Below, piece by piece: positions 16,868 through 25,036 of a stretch of DNA of 64,000 nucleotides (its first letter is position 1; the number at the start of each line of letters is the position of its first letter). A program made the translations under genes and the position numbers. The notes below the pieces were generated by a model. That model made no database searches. It had not been told where the DNA came from and was given only the letters and a program-made list of their open reading frames with translations. Location of the stretch: NCBI GenBank assembly GCA_016719855.1, contig JADJYH010000024.1, forward strand, positions 36,928 through 100,927, in the 5' to 3' direction. The DNA is from Saprospiraceae bacterium. Lineage in GTDB: Bacteria > Bacteroidota > Bacteroidia > Chitinophagales > Saprospiraceae.

Positions 16868-18271
16868 ATGATACATAACCGCTATTTCGACCTGATTGAC
16901 CAGACCTTCTACTTTCCGCAGGAAGGTTTCGATATCGAAGATGGCAAGCTCGTTTTCAACGGCGTTCCGCTGATGTATTTGATAAAAAAATACGGGACGC
17001 CACTCAAGTTGACCTACTTGCCCAAGATTGGAATGCAGATAAAGCGGGCCAAAAACCTTTTCACAAAAGCCATGAAAGCCAGCGGCTACCGGGGCAAATA
17101 CAACTATTGCTACTGCACCAAAAGCTCACACTTCAGCTATGTGGTGAAGGAGGTGCTGAAGCACGACGTGGAGCTGGAGACTTCCTCGTCGTTCGACATT
17201 GACCTGCTGCGCCGCCTGTTCGAGGAGGAGTTCATTGACAAGGAAACCATCATCGTCAACAACGGCTTCAAGACCCGTGAGTATGCCGAGAAGATTTGCA
17301 GCCTCATCAACGAAGGTTTCGAGAACGTCATTCCCGTACTGGATAACAAGATGGAACTGGATTTTTTCGAGGAAATGGTGAAAGGAAAGTGCAACATCGG
17401 CATCCGGGTAGCGACAGACGAGGAACCAAACTTCGAGTTCTACACCTCCAGGCTGGGCATTCGAGCGGCAGAGGTCATCAACTACTGCAAGGAGCGCATT
17501 GCGAATAACCCGAAGTTTGAGCTGAAAATGCTCCACTTTTTTGTGGACACAGGCATCAAGGACTCCATCTACTACTGGGGCGAGCTGAAAAAAGCCGTGA
17601 AGATGTACTGTGAACTGAAAAAGGTCTGCCCAACTTTGGAGGGCCTGAACATTGGCGGCGGTATGCCCATCCGCAACTCGCTCGGCTTCGAGTTCGATTA
17701 CACGTACATGGTGCGCGAAATCGTCAACCTCATCCTTGAAGCCTGTCAGGAGGAGGAGATCCAGGAGCCAGATATTTATACCGAGTTCGGCAAGTACACT
17801 GTGGGCGAGAGTGGGGCCATCATCTTCTCCGTGATTGGCCAAAAGCAGCAGAACGACGCTGAGGTGTGGTACATGATTGACAACTCGCTCATCACCACCA
17901 TGCCCGATAGCTGGGGCATTGCGGAGCGCTTCATCCTGCTGCCCATCAACAAATGGTACAACGAATATCGCCGGGTGAACATCGGCGGCCTGAGTTGCGA
18001 CAACTCGGACTACTACAACTCGGAGGTACACGAGAGCCAGGTTTACCTGCCGGTCATCGAGAAAAAAGACACGGAACCGCTCTACCTCGGCTTCTTCCAC
18101 ACGGGCGCCTACCAGGACGCCTTGAGCGGCTACGGCGGCATCAAGCACTGCCTCATCCCATCGCCGAAGCACATTCTGATTTACAAGGATTCCAAGGGAA
18201 ATATCGTGGACAAGCTTTACAAGGAGGAGCAGAAGCCGGAGGATATGCTTCGGATATTGGGATACATTTGA
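16868..18271 (+). CDS. speA: Biosynthetic arginine decarboxylase (Bacteroidota short type, fold III)
   Basis: Converts arginine to agmatine for polyamine synthesis. It is a PLP alanine-racemase-fold enzyme of 467 residues, the size usual for the Bacteroidota type rather than the roughly 650 of E. coli SpeA. Marks: LIDQTFYFPQEGFDIEDG at the start, GKYNYCYCTKSSHFSYVV near residue 75 with the PLP lysine, ELETSSSFDIDLLRR, LNIGGGMPIRNSLGFEFDY near 260, EFGKYTVGESGA near 305, and LSCDNSDYYNSE with the decarboxylase Cys-Asp, then HTGAYQDALSGYGG near 420. All are intact. Confidence 0.92.
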   Translation: MIHNRYFDLIDQTFYFPQEGFDIEDGKLVFNGVPLMYLIKKYGTPLKLTYLPKIGMQIKRAKNLFTKAMKASGYRGKYNYCYCTKSSHFSYVVKEVLKHDVELETSSSFDIDLLRRLFEEEFIDKETIIVNNGFKTREYAEKICSLINEGFENVIPVLDNKMELDFFEEMVKGKCNIGIRVATDEEPNFEFYTSRLGIRAAEVINYCKERIANNPKFELKMLHFFVDTGIKDSIYYWGELKKAVKMYCELKKVCPTLEGLNIGGGMPIRNSLGFEFDYTYMVREIVNLILEACQEEEIQEPDIYTEFGKYTVGESGAIIFSVIGQKQQNDAEVWYMIDNSLITTMPDSWGIAERFILLPINKWYNEYRRVNIGGLSCDNSDYYNSEVHESQVYLPVIEKKDTEPLYLGFFHTGAYQDALSGYGGIKHCLIPSPKHILIYKDSKGNIVDKLYKEEQKPEDMLRILGYI

Positions 18272-18426
18272 GGATTTCGGATTTACGATTGCGGATTTCG
18301 GATTGGGGCAGTGCAAAATCCTGGGTCTTAATGTTTACCCAAACCATGCAATGGGCTTAACGAGGTTTCGGTTTTGTGGTAGTGCGGGGCTGCAATCCGC
18401 AATCGCAAATCCGAAATCCGCAATCG
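18272..18426. repeat. Convergent intergenic inverted word repeat (GGATTTCGGATT / AATCCGAAATCC)
   Basis: The left arm (18272-18310) is made of GGATTTCGGATT and TTACGATTGC words, and the right arm (about 18392-18427) of GCAATCCGCAATCG and CAAATCCGAAATCC. They pair over about 35 nt with few mismatches around an 80-nt loop. It sits between the ends of two convergent genes. Confidence 0.75.
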
Positions 18427-19422
18427 TCACAGCCAGCCCTGCTCCTTGTACCAAGCCAAGGTCTCTTCCAGCCCCTCCTCCATATCATACTGTGGCTGAA
18501 AGTTGAGGTCTTCTTTTAGCGGCTCGATATCGCATTTCCAGTTGAGGCTTTCGAGGATGCGCACCTTTTCGAGGTTGAGCGGTGGGTAGCTGCCGCTGAG
18601 TTTGCCAGCCTGCTCCAGCACCCAGGCGATGCTGCGGACAAGCGTGACCGGGATGTGAAAACGAAGCGTTTTTTTGTTTAAAATCTGCTTCGCCGTCTTG
18701 CCAATGTCCCACTGGGCGTAGTAGCGGCCATCGGAGATGAAGTAGCTTTTCCGTGAAACCTCCGACGAAGTGGTGGCATCGAGCACCGCCCGCACCAAGT
18801 CCTTCACGTACACAAAGGCCAGGTGCTGCCGCCGAAAGCCGATATAGCCCTCCACATTTCGGTTTATCATTTTAAAAAAAGTGAGGATTTCCTTCTCCCG
18901 TGGGCCATAGACGCCCGTCGGGCGGATGACGACGTAGGGGAAATCGTGCAAACTGGCTAGGTAGCGCTCGGAGGCAAGTTTTGCTTCGCCGTAGGCATTG
19001 ATAGGCCGGGGGGTGTCCTCTTCTTTTAAAAAATCGGTGAGGTCCTTGCTGGGCACCGGGCCATAGCTGGCGGCGCTGCTGATGTAGGTGAATTTATCCA
19101 ACTGCTCCCCGGAAGCCTCGATGGCCTCCACGAAGTTTTTGGTGTACTCAAAGTTCACCCGCATATAATCCGAAAGCTTGGGTGCCGAAACCACCCCGGC
19201 ATTGTGGATGACGTAGTCGAATTGCTTGCGCTTCATCAGGATGGACATTTGGTCCTTGTCCTCAAAGTTTAGCTCCACGAAGTTGATGCGTTCATCCTGC
19301 AAATACTCCCGGCTGCTTGACTTGCGTATGCCGGCGTACACGTCAAGGTCGCGCCGCAGCGCCTCCTCCACGAGGTGGCTCCCCACGAAACCCGATGCGC
19401 CGGTGATGAGTATCTTTTTCAT
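18427..19422 (-). CDS. NAD-dependent epimerase/dehydratase, probable ceramide (3-keto-sphingolipid) reductase
   Basis: An extended SDR of 331 residues. It has the Rossmann motif MKKILITGASGFVGSHLVEE, the conserved HNAGVVSAP loop near residue 92, YISSAASYGP with the active-site Ser region near 130, and NAYGEAKLASERYL near 158 with the catalytic Tyr and Lys. It is the last gene of a leftward operon with serine palmitoyltransferase, and its ATG overlaps the stop of the preceding GNAT gene (ATGA). In Caulobacter a reductase of this class (CerR) reduces the 3-keto group after N-acylation. The same step is inferred here from context. A sugar-nucleotide epimerase is the fallback. Confidence 0.8.
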   Translation of the reverse strand: MKKILITGASGFVGSHLVEEALRRDLDVYAGIRKSSSREYLQDERINFVELNFEDKDQMSILMKRKQFDYVIHNAGVVSAPKLSDYMRVNFEYTKNFVEAIEASGEQLDKFTYISSAASYGPVPSKDLTDFLKEEDTPRPINAYGEAKLASERYLASLHDFPYVVIRPTGVYGPREKEILTFFKMINRNVEGYIGFRRQHLAFVYVKDLVRAVLDATTSSEVSRKSYFISDGRYYAQWDIGKTAKQILNKKTLRFHIPVTLVRSIAWVLEQAGKLSGSYPPLNLEKVRILESLNWKCDIEPLKEDLNFQPQYDMEEGLEETLAWYKEQGWL

Positions 19423-20543
19423 ACAGCCAAAGCTTTTTCGTACATCCGGTAGCGTTTGTAGGGTACCATGCCGATACTCTCCACGCCTTTTTTCATCATT
19501 TCGTTGCTATCCAATATCCAAGACGCCTCGCCGTGCGTGATTCCCTTTTCGGCGCTTTTGGCGATGGTATTGGCATAAAAAACACCTTCGATGCCCATGC
19601 GGCGGTACTCAGGCAGCACGCCTAGCAGGATGATGCGAATGAGCTTGATTTTACTTTTTTGAAACAGCAGCTTGAATATGCCGAACGGCAGCAGGCGCCC
19701 CCGCTTGATGGTTCGGGTGATGGTGTTGATATCCGGCACCGCTAGTGCAAAGCCGACCAAGCGACCATCGTGCTCTGCAAGAATGGCGAAATCGGGGTCA
19801 ATGACCATCTTCATTCCATCGGCCATGTGGTTGAACTCAGCGTCGGTCGGCGGCACGAAGCCCCAGTTACTGTCCCAAGCACCCTTGTAAACTTCCCGCA
19901 CCGAGCCAAGCTCCGCCTTAAAATTTTTCATTTTCAAATTGCGGAAAGTGATTCCTTTGTTTGCCAGCCGGTCTTGTATCTTTTGAGAAAGCTCCAATGA
20001 TTTTTTATTGGCAGTTTCGTGGATGCCGAAATAAGCAAGCATGTCCATCTGCTTGCGAAAGTTATATCGCTCCAAAAAGTCGGCGTAATAGGGCTTATTG
20101 TAGGTCATCATCACCACAGGCGGGCTATCAAAGCCCTCCACGAGCAAGCCAGCAGTATCGTTTGTGCTGAAGTTGGCGGGGCCGATGACGTTGTTCAGCC
20201 CCTCGTTTTTCAGCCAATTGCAAGCGGTGTCAAGCAGGAGCTTCGCCACATCGTAATCTTCAATCACATCGAAAAAGCCAAAAAAGCCCGCATTTGCGTC
20301 AGCAAATTTATTGTAGTTGTTGTTGCGGATGGCAGCGATTCGGCCCACGATTTTGCCATTGCGCAGCGCCAAGTAGAGTTGTGCCTTAGAATGCTGAAAA
20401 AATGGGTTCTTCTTATCATCGAGCAATTCCTTTTGCCCCAGAAATATCTCAGGCACGTAATTGGGGTCGCCCTCATACAATTGGTGGGGAAAGTCGATAA
20501 ATCGTTTCTTGTCACCCCAGCTTTTGACTTCTTTTATTTCCAT
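19419..20543 (-). CDS. GNAT-fold acyltransferase A, candidate bacterial ceramide synthase
   Basis: 374 residues; ATG at 20543 (an in-frame TTG lies 6 nt upstream). The N-terminal half has the family pattern FIDFPHQLYEGDPNYVPE, GRIAAIRNNNYNKF and GPANFSTNDTAGLLVEGFDS followed by YNKPYYADFLE. The C-terminal GNAT core has ILAEHDGRLVGFALAVPD and the acyl-CoA loop VLPEYRRMGIEGVF. It is followed, with a 4-nt overlap, by the reductase and preceded by a paralogue sharing the GLLVEGF and GRL-PFG stretches. In Caulobacter a GNAT-superfamily protein (bCerS) N-acylates 3-ketosphinganine. The operon makes this the natural role here, but it is inference. Confidence 0.75.
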   Translation of the reverse strand: MEIKEVKSWGDKKRFIDFPHQLYEGDPNYVPEIFLGQKELLDDKKNPFFQHSKAQLYLALRNGKIVGRIAAIRNNNYNKFADANAGFFGFFDVIEDYDVAKLLLDTACNWLKNEGLNNVIGPANFSTNDTAGLLVEGFDSPPVVMMTYNKPYYADFLERYNFRKQMDMLAYFGIHETANKKSLELSQKIQDRLANKGITFRNLKMKNFKAELGSVREVYKGAWDSNWGFVPPTDAEFNHMADGMKMVIDPDFAILAEHDGRLVGFALAVPDINTITRTIKRGRLLPFGIFKLLFQKSKIKLIRIILLGVLPEYRRMGIEGVFYANTIAKSAEKGITHGEASWILDSNEMMKKGVESIGMVPYKRYRMYEKALAV

Positions 20544-20583
20544 TAACAATGACTTGATCTGCTTGAAATTTAAGTGCGGAACT

Positions 20584-21693
20584 TCAAAGCTGCTTGATAA
20601 AGCATCTTCTGCGCTTGTGCATCCTGGGGTTGTAATCTTTCCAAATAGCCTGCACTTGGGAGTTGTTTTCCAATTCAGGGTTTGTTTCCACCTTCACGAT
20701 GCCAAATCGCTGGTAGGCTTTCAATATTTTTTCAAATATCATGATGTGCACGCCTTTCCGTTGGTACTCCTTGTCTATGGCTATCAGGTAAAAATCAGCC
20801 CGGTCATTCTTTCGAAGCGCTTTTAGGATATGAAAGAACCCAAAAGGAATGAGCCTGCCTTTTGCTTTTTGGACGGCGATTGAGAGCGAGGGCATTGTCA
20901 ATCCAAATGCTATAACCCCGCCTTCTTGATTGAGAATGATGGATACAAAATCAGGCTTTATGAAGGTGAAATACTGCTCGGTATAAAACTTTATCTGCTT
21001 TTCCGTTAGCTCCACAAAGCCGTAGAGGTCGCTGTAAGCGCTGTTCAACAACTTGAAAATCTGAGGGGCATAAGTCTTGAGTTCTGACCGGGTGGCTTCC
21101 AAGTGCCTAAGGCCAAAGCGTTCTGCCACCTTCGCTGCGAACTCGCTCATACGCTCCGGTATTCGCTCCGGCACTTTGATTTCATATTCTACCCAATCAG
21201 TACTTTTTCGGTACCCGCTCGCCTCCAAATGAGCCTGGTAATAGGGGTGATTGTACAAAGTGGCGAAAGTTCCGAGTTCTTCAAAGCCTTCTACCAAGAG
21301 GCCTTCCTTGTCCATGTCGGTGAAGCCCAATGGCCCGTGTATTTGAGTTGAGCCTTGTTGTCTCGCCCATTCCTCCACCGTTGTTATCAAAGACTTGAAG
21401 ACCTCGGGGTCATCAATAAAATCAAGCCATCCAAACCTGGCATAAGCTTTACCTGTTTTTTTGTTCTCTGCATGGTTGATGGTACCAGCGATTCGGCCCA
21501 CTACCTGGTCGTTTCTTTTTGCTATCCAATAACACTTCTTGCAATGCTCGAAAGCCGGATTTTTTTTCAATGTCACTATCTCATCATAAATGATGGGAGG
21601 CACCCAAAAAGCATTGTCCGAGTACAGGCTAAATGGGAATTTGATGAACTTCATCAGATCCGACCTACTTGAAACTTCCTGAACTATGATCAT
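20584..21693 (-). CDS. GNAT-fold acyltransferase B, tandem paralogue of the next gene
   Basis: 369 residues from ATG 21693. It has the same layout as its downstream neighbour: FIKFPFSLYSDNAFWVPP, GRIAGTINHAENKK, GPLGFTDMDKEGLLVEGFEE with YNHPYYQAHLEASGYRK, then GGVIAFGLTMPSLS, GRLIPFGFFHILKAL and the CoA loop IDKEYQRKGVHIMIF. The two are clearly diverged, so they may use different acyl donors or acylate different positions. It lies 18 nt after the serine palmitoyltransferase stop. Role inferred: N- or O-acylation of the sphingoid base. Confidence 0.75.
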   Translation of the reverse strand: MIIVQEVSSRSDLMKFIKFPFSLYSDNAFWVPPIIYDEIVTLKKNPAFEHCKKCYWIAKRNDQVVGRIAGTINHAENKKTGKAYARFGWLDFIDDPEVFKSLITTVEEWARQQGSTQIHGPLGFTDMDKEGLLVEGFEELGTFATLYNHPYYQAHLEASGYRKSTDWVEYEIKVPERIPERMSEFAAKVAERFGLRHLEATRSELKTYAPQIFKLLNSAYSDLYGFVELTEKQIKFYTEQYFTFIKPDFVSIILNQEGGVIAFGLTMPSLSIAVQKAKGRLIPFGFFHILKALRKNDRADFYLIAIDKEYQRKGVHIMIFEKILKAYQRFGIVKVETNPELENNSQVQAIWKDYNPRMHKRRRCFIKQL

Positions 21694-21711
21694 CCTAATC
21701 TATTGACCGTC

Positions 21712-22923
21712 TTACACTTCCTGACCTGTCAAGATTTCTAGACGGCGTGCTACTTTCGCCAGCTTTTCGATGGCCTCGTCAATCTGTGCAAACGTGTGCG
21801 TGGCCATGAGTGAGAACCGGATGAGCGTGTCCTCTGGCGCCACGGCGGGCGTGATGACCGGGTTGACGAACACGCCTGCATCTTGCAATTGACGGGTGAG
21901 CAGGAAGGTCTTGTTCAAGTCCCGCACGTAAATGGGGATGATGGGCGTGGTGCTGTGCCCGGTCTCGAAGCCGAGGTCGTCGAGCTGTTGCTTTGCGTAA
22001 CGGGTATTGGCCCAAAGCTGCTCGATGCGCTCCGGCTCCTGCTGTATCAGCTCCAGTGCGGCGATGACGGCGGCGGCGTTTGCTGGCGCAATGCTGGCGC
22101 TGAAGATGAGCGACCGGGCATTGTGCTTGAGCCAGTTGGCAATTTCGAAACTAGTGGCGATGAAGCCGCCGATGGTGGCCAGCGACTTGGAGAAGGTGCC
22201 CATGATGAGGTCCACCTCGTCGGTAAGGCCGAAGTGGTTGCAAGTACCCTTGCCCAGCTCGCCCATGACGCCAAGGCCGTGTGCATCGTCCACCATGATG
22301 TTGGCGTTGTGTTGCTTCGCAAGGCGCACGATTTCCGGCAGGTTGCACACGTCGCCCTCCATGCTGAACACGCCGTCGGTGACGATGAGCGCCACGTCTT
22401 CCGGGCCACGCTCTTTGCCAGCCCGCTGGAGCACGGTATCGAGCGATTCCATGTTGTTGTGCTTGTACTTGCGGGTGGTGGCAAACGAGAGCCGGGTACC
22501 GTCCACGATGGAAGCGTGATTGGCCTCGTCGGACATGATGAAGTCCTTGCGACCCAAAAGTGACGACAGTACGCCGAGGTTCACCTGCATGCCCGTGCTG
22601 AACACGATGGCCTCGTCCTTGCCCACGAACTTGGCGAGCTTGTCCTCCAGTTCGATGTGGAGGTCGAGGGTGCCGTTGAGGAAGCGGGAACCAGCGCAGC
22701 CGGAGCCGTACTTGTCAATAGCCCGCTTGGCGGCCTCCTTGAGTTTTGGGTGGTTGGTAATGCCGAGGTAGCTGTTGGAGCCGAACATGAGCACTTTCTT
22801 GCCGTTCATTGTCACCACGGTGTCTTGGTCACTTTCGATGACCCGGAAGTAGGGGTAAACGCCCGCAGCTTTTGCCTCCTGAGGAGCGGTGTACCGTTTC
22901 ATTTTCTGTTGAAGCAGGTTCAT
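21712..22923 (-). CDS. spt: Serine palmitoyltransferase (alpha-oxoamine synthase family)
   Basis: Condenses serine with an acyl-CoA or acyl-ACP to 3-ketosphinganine, the first step of sphingolipid synthesis; cytoplasmic and PLP-dependent. The 403-residue protein has SNSYLGITNHPKL near residue 50, YGSGCAGSRFLNGTLDLHIE near 72, EANHASIVDG with the stacking His 136, MVDDAHGLGVMG with Asp 213 and His 215, and GTFSKSLATIGGF with the PLP lysine 246. Relatives KBL and BioF share these, but the GSGCAGSR and HNNMESLD stretches and the operon with GNAT and reductase genes favour SPT. Confidence 0.88.
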   Translation of the reverse strand: MNLLQQKMKRYTAPQEAKAAGVYPYFRVIESDQDTVVTMNGKKVLMFGSNSYLGITNHPKLKEAAKRAIDKYGSGCAGSRFLNGTLDLHIELEDKLAKFVGKDEAIVFSTGMQVNLGVLSSLLGRKDFIMSDEANHASIVDGTRLSFATTRKYKHNNMESLDTVLQRAGKERGPEDVALIVTDGVFSMEGDVCNLPEIVRLAKQHNANIMVDDAHGLGVMGELGKGTCNHFGLTDEVDLIMGTFSKSLATIGGFIATSFEIANWLKHNARSLIFSASIAPANAAAVIAALELIQQEPERIEQLWANTRYAKQQLDDLGFETGHSTTPIIPIYVRDLNKTFLLTRQLQDAGVFVNPVITPAVAPEDTLIRFSLMATHTFAQIDEAIEKLAKVARRLEILTGQEV

Positions 22924-22966
22924 TTGTTATTCTGTATTGTGTGTTTTTGCGAATGAATTTTCTATG

Positions 22967-23887
22967 TCACTTTATCACCTCGGCATACCTTGCCAACCAT
23001 CCATCCACCCTCGACTTCAAGATGATTTTTTTAAAAACTAATATCGTCGCCACCGCACAGGCGGCTCCAAGCAGCACGTCAATGATGTAGTGGTGCCGGG
23101 AATAAACGGCCGCCCACCAAATTCCGAGTAAAATTACCAAAAACATGAAACTGGCACCACGCAACCTCATTTTCCATCCAAAATACAACGTAATGAGGGG
23201 ATAAGCGGCGTGTAGCGAAGGTATGGCGGCGAACACGTTGGCGTTCTTGGCATACATGCTATGGAACAGGGTTACCCCCAAGATGCGGTCAAAGTTCGCC
23301 AACCCTGCCTCGTTGCCGGGAATATTGAAGTTTTCCTGAAACCCGTGCAGCTCCACGTACCACGGCGCTGCCGCCGGGTAGGCATAGTACAGCACAAAGC
23401 CGAAAAGGTTTACCAGCAGGAAGGACAAAGAAAAATCGAGCAGCATCCGTTTGTCCTTGAAAAAAAGCCAAAGCGCAAAGGCTATTGGCACGGGTACCCA
23501 GCAGAGGTAAAACAGCCCCGAAAGCACATCGGCCACGGGGTGGGTATTGATGGCAAAAAATTCGTTGGGCGTCACCCGCTGGCCGATGTACTGGAACCCG
23601 AACAGCGACTTTTCGATGTCGTAAGGTTCACGCACGTGCACGGGGTTGACTTCGAAGTTTGGCAGCACCCGCATGGAGTCGTACACCAACCAGTAAATAG
23701 CAAAGAAAATGAGCGCCATCACTACCTTCCGGGTGGTGTTGCTGCCAAAAAACAGCCCGAGACACAGCACCACGAAAGCGAAATGGTCGGTACGCAGCCC
23801 CAAAACCAGCGAAGTCCAGAGCAGGTAAGCCACTGCAAGGCCCAGTACTACAGTCGTCTCTTTTCTTGGAAACCGCTCGAAAACCAT
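22967..23887 (-). CDS. PAP2-superfamily membrane enzyme, Aur1 / inositol-phosphorylceramide synthase-like
   Basis: A 306-residue polytopic membrane protein with about six to eight hydrophobic helices. The catalytic motifs of the Aur1 branch are AIPSLHAAYPLITLY near residue 215 (His of motif C2) and YSRHHYIIDVLLGAA near 265 (His and Asp of C3). It is the first gene of the leftward sphingolipid operon, 43 nt before spt. In yeast Aur1 and in Bacteroides such enzymes move a phospho-headgroup from a phospholipid to ceramide. Head-group transfer on ceramide is therefore inferred; a lipid phosphatase is possible. A TACCTTTG box (minus strand, 24000-24007) may be its promoter. Confidence 0.78.
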   Translation of the reverse strand: MVFERFPRKETTVVLGLAVAYLLWTSLVLGLRTDHFAFVVLCLGLFFGSNTTRKVVMALIFFAIYWLVYDSMRVLPNFEVNPVHVREPYDIEKSLFGFQYIGQRVTPNEFFAINTHPVADVLSGLFYLCWVPVPIAFALWLFFKDKRMLLDFSLSFLLVNLFGFVLYYAYPAAAPWYVELHGFQENFNIPGNEAGLANFDRILGVTLFHSMYAKNANVFAAIPSLHAAYPLITLYFGWKMRLRGASFMFLVILLGIWWAAVYSRHHYIIDVLLGAACAVATILVFKKIILKSRVDGWLARYAEVIK

Positions 23888-24064
23888 TTAACTGCGTTTG
23901 GTGGGTTTTAACCTTTTTTTTGAGGGTGAAAACTTGTCGCTGCCCTCCTCCCTAGTGCAAGGCCCCTGTTCGGAGGAATGCCGCCAACCCAAAGGCAGGC
24001 AAAGGTAGCAACATGGCCTCATTTTTATGCGGCGAGCCTCAAAGATTGACAAAAGTCTGTTTCT

Positions 24065-25036
24065 TTGGGTGGCAAATACATCCAAGCCCATGTTGATTTT
24101 TATTCAAATCCTACCATTCCTATTGGCCTGCTTGCCGTTGTTGCTCGTAAGCCACCAAGTCGGAACGGGCCGGAAAGCCCGTTCGTCGTGGTGCTCGGCA
24201 TCGCCCAAGATGCGGGTTATCCGCAGGCCAATTGCAAAAAGTCTTGCTGCAAACCCGCTTGGGAGCAACCGCTGCGCCGCCGCATGGTCTCTTGCATCGC
24301 TGTGGTGGACCCCACCAGCGGCCAGTTCTGGCTGGTGGATGCCACGCCCGATTTTCCCGAACAGCAGCGTATTGTCCAGCAATTGCTGCCGGGTAAGTCG
24401 TTGGACTTGGCAGGTATTTTTCTGACCCATGCCCATATCGGCCACTACACCGGCCTGATGCACTTGGGCCGGGAGGCGATGGGTACAAGCGAAATGCCCG
24501 TTTTTGCCATGCCCCGCATGGGGGATTTTTTGAAAAATAATGGCCCGTGGAGCCAGCTGGTTACGCTGAAAAATATCGAAATTCGCCACTTGCGGGCTGA
24601 TGCGGTAATCGTGCTGAACGAACGGCTCCGCATCACGCCGCTCTTGGTGCCGCACCGCGACGAGTTTTCGGAGACGGTTGGCTTCAAAATCGAAGGGCCG
24701 GGGAGGTCGCTGCTTTTCATCCCCGACATTGACAAATGGGAGCGCTGGGAACGGGACATCAACACCCTCGTCGGTGAGGTGGACTTTGCGCTGCTGGACG
24801 GTACTTTTTACCAAAACGGCGAGATTCCCGGCAGGGACATGAGCGAAATCCCGCACCCGTTCATCGAGGAAAGCCTCGCAAGATTCGGCAAGCTGCCCGC
24901 AATGGAGCGGGCGAAAATCCGTTTCATTCATTTCAACCACACAAATCCGGTGCTGTGGGGAAACAGTGAGGCGGCACAAAGCGTTTTAGGCCAAGGTTTC
25001 GGCCTTGCGGAGGAGGGTGAGCGGTTTGGGCTGTGA
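24065..25036 (+). CDS. PqqB-like metallo-beta-lactamase-fold hydrolase, N-terminus in doubt
   Basis: The MBL fold is clear from about residue 40: FVVVLGIAQDAGYPQANCKK with CC four residues on, LVDATPDFPEQQ, the metal motif FLTHAHIGHYTGL (Asp replaced by Gly), LVPHRDEFSETVGF, LLFIPDIDKW, FALLDGTFY and IHFNHTNPVLW. This is the PqqB-like branch, and no other pqq gene is nearby. No ATG exists in frame; the frame opens with TTG 24065. A hydrophobic leader MLIFIQILPFLLACLPLLL starts at ATG 24090 in another frame and stops making sense near 24150, so a one-base frameshift between signal peptide and domain is likely. It would make the enzyme exported. Confidence 0.75.
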   Translation: MGGKYIQAHVDFYSNPTIPIGLLAVVARKPPSRNGPESPFVVVLGIAQDAGYPQANCKKSCCKPAWEQPLRRRMVSCIAVVDPTSGQFWLVDATPDFPEQQRIVQQLLPGKSLDLAGIFLTHAHIGHYTGLMHLGREAMGTSEMPVFAMPRMGDFLKNNGPWSQLVTLKNIEIRHLRADAVIVLNERLRITPLLVPHRDEFSETVGFKIEGPGRSLLFIPDIDKWERWERDINTLVGEVDFALLDGTFYQNGEIPGRDMSEIPHPFIEESLARFGKLPAMERAKIRFIHFNHTNPVLWGNSEAAQSVLGQGFGLAEEGERFGL

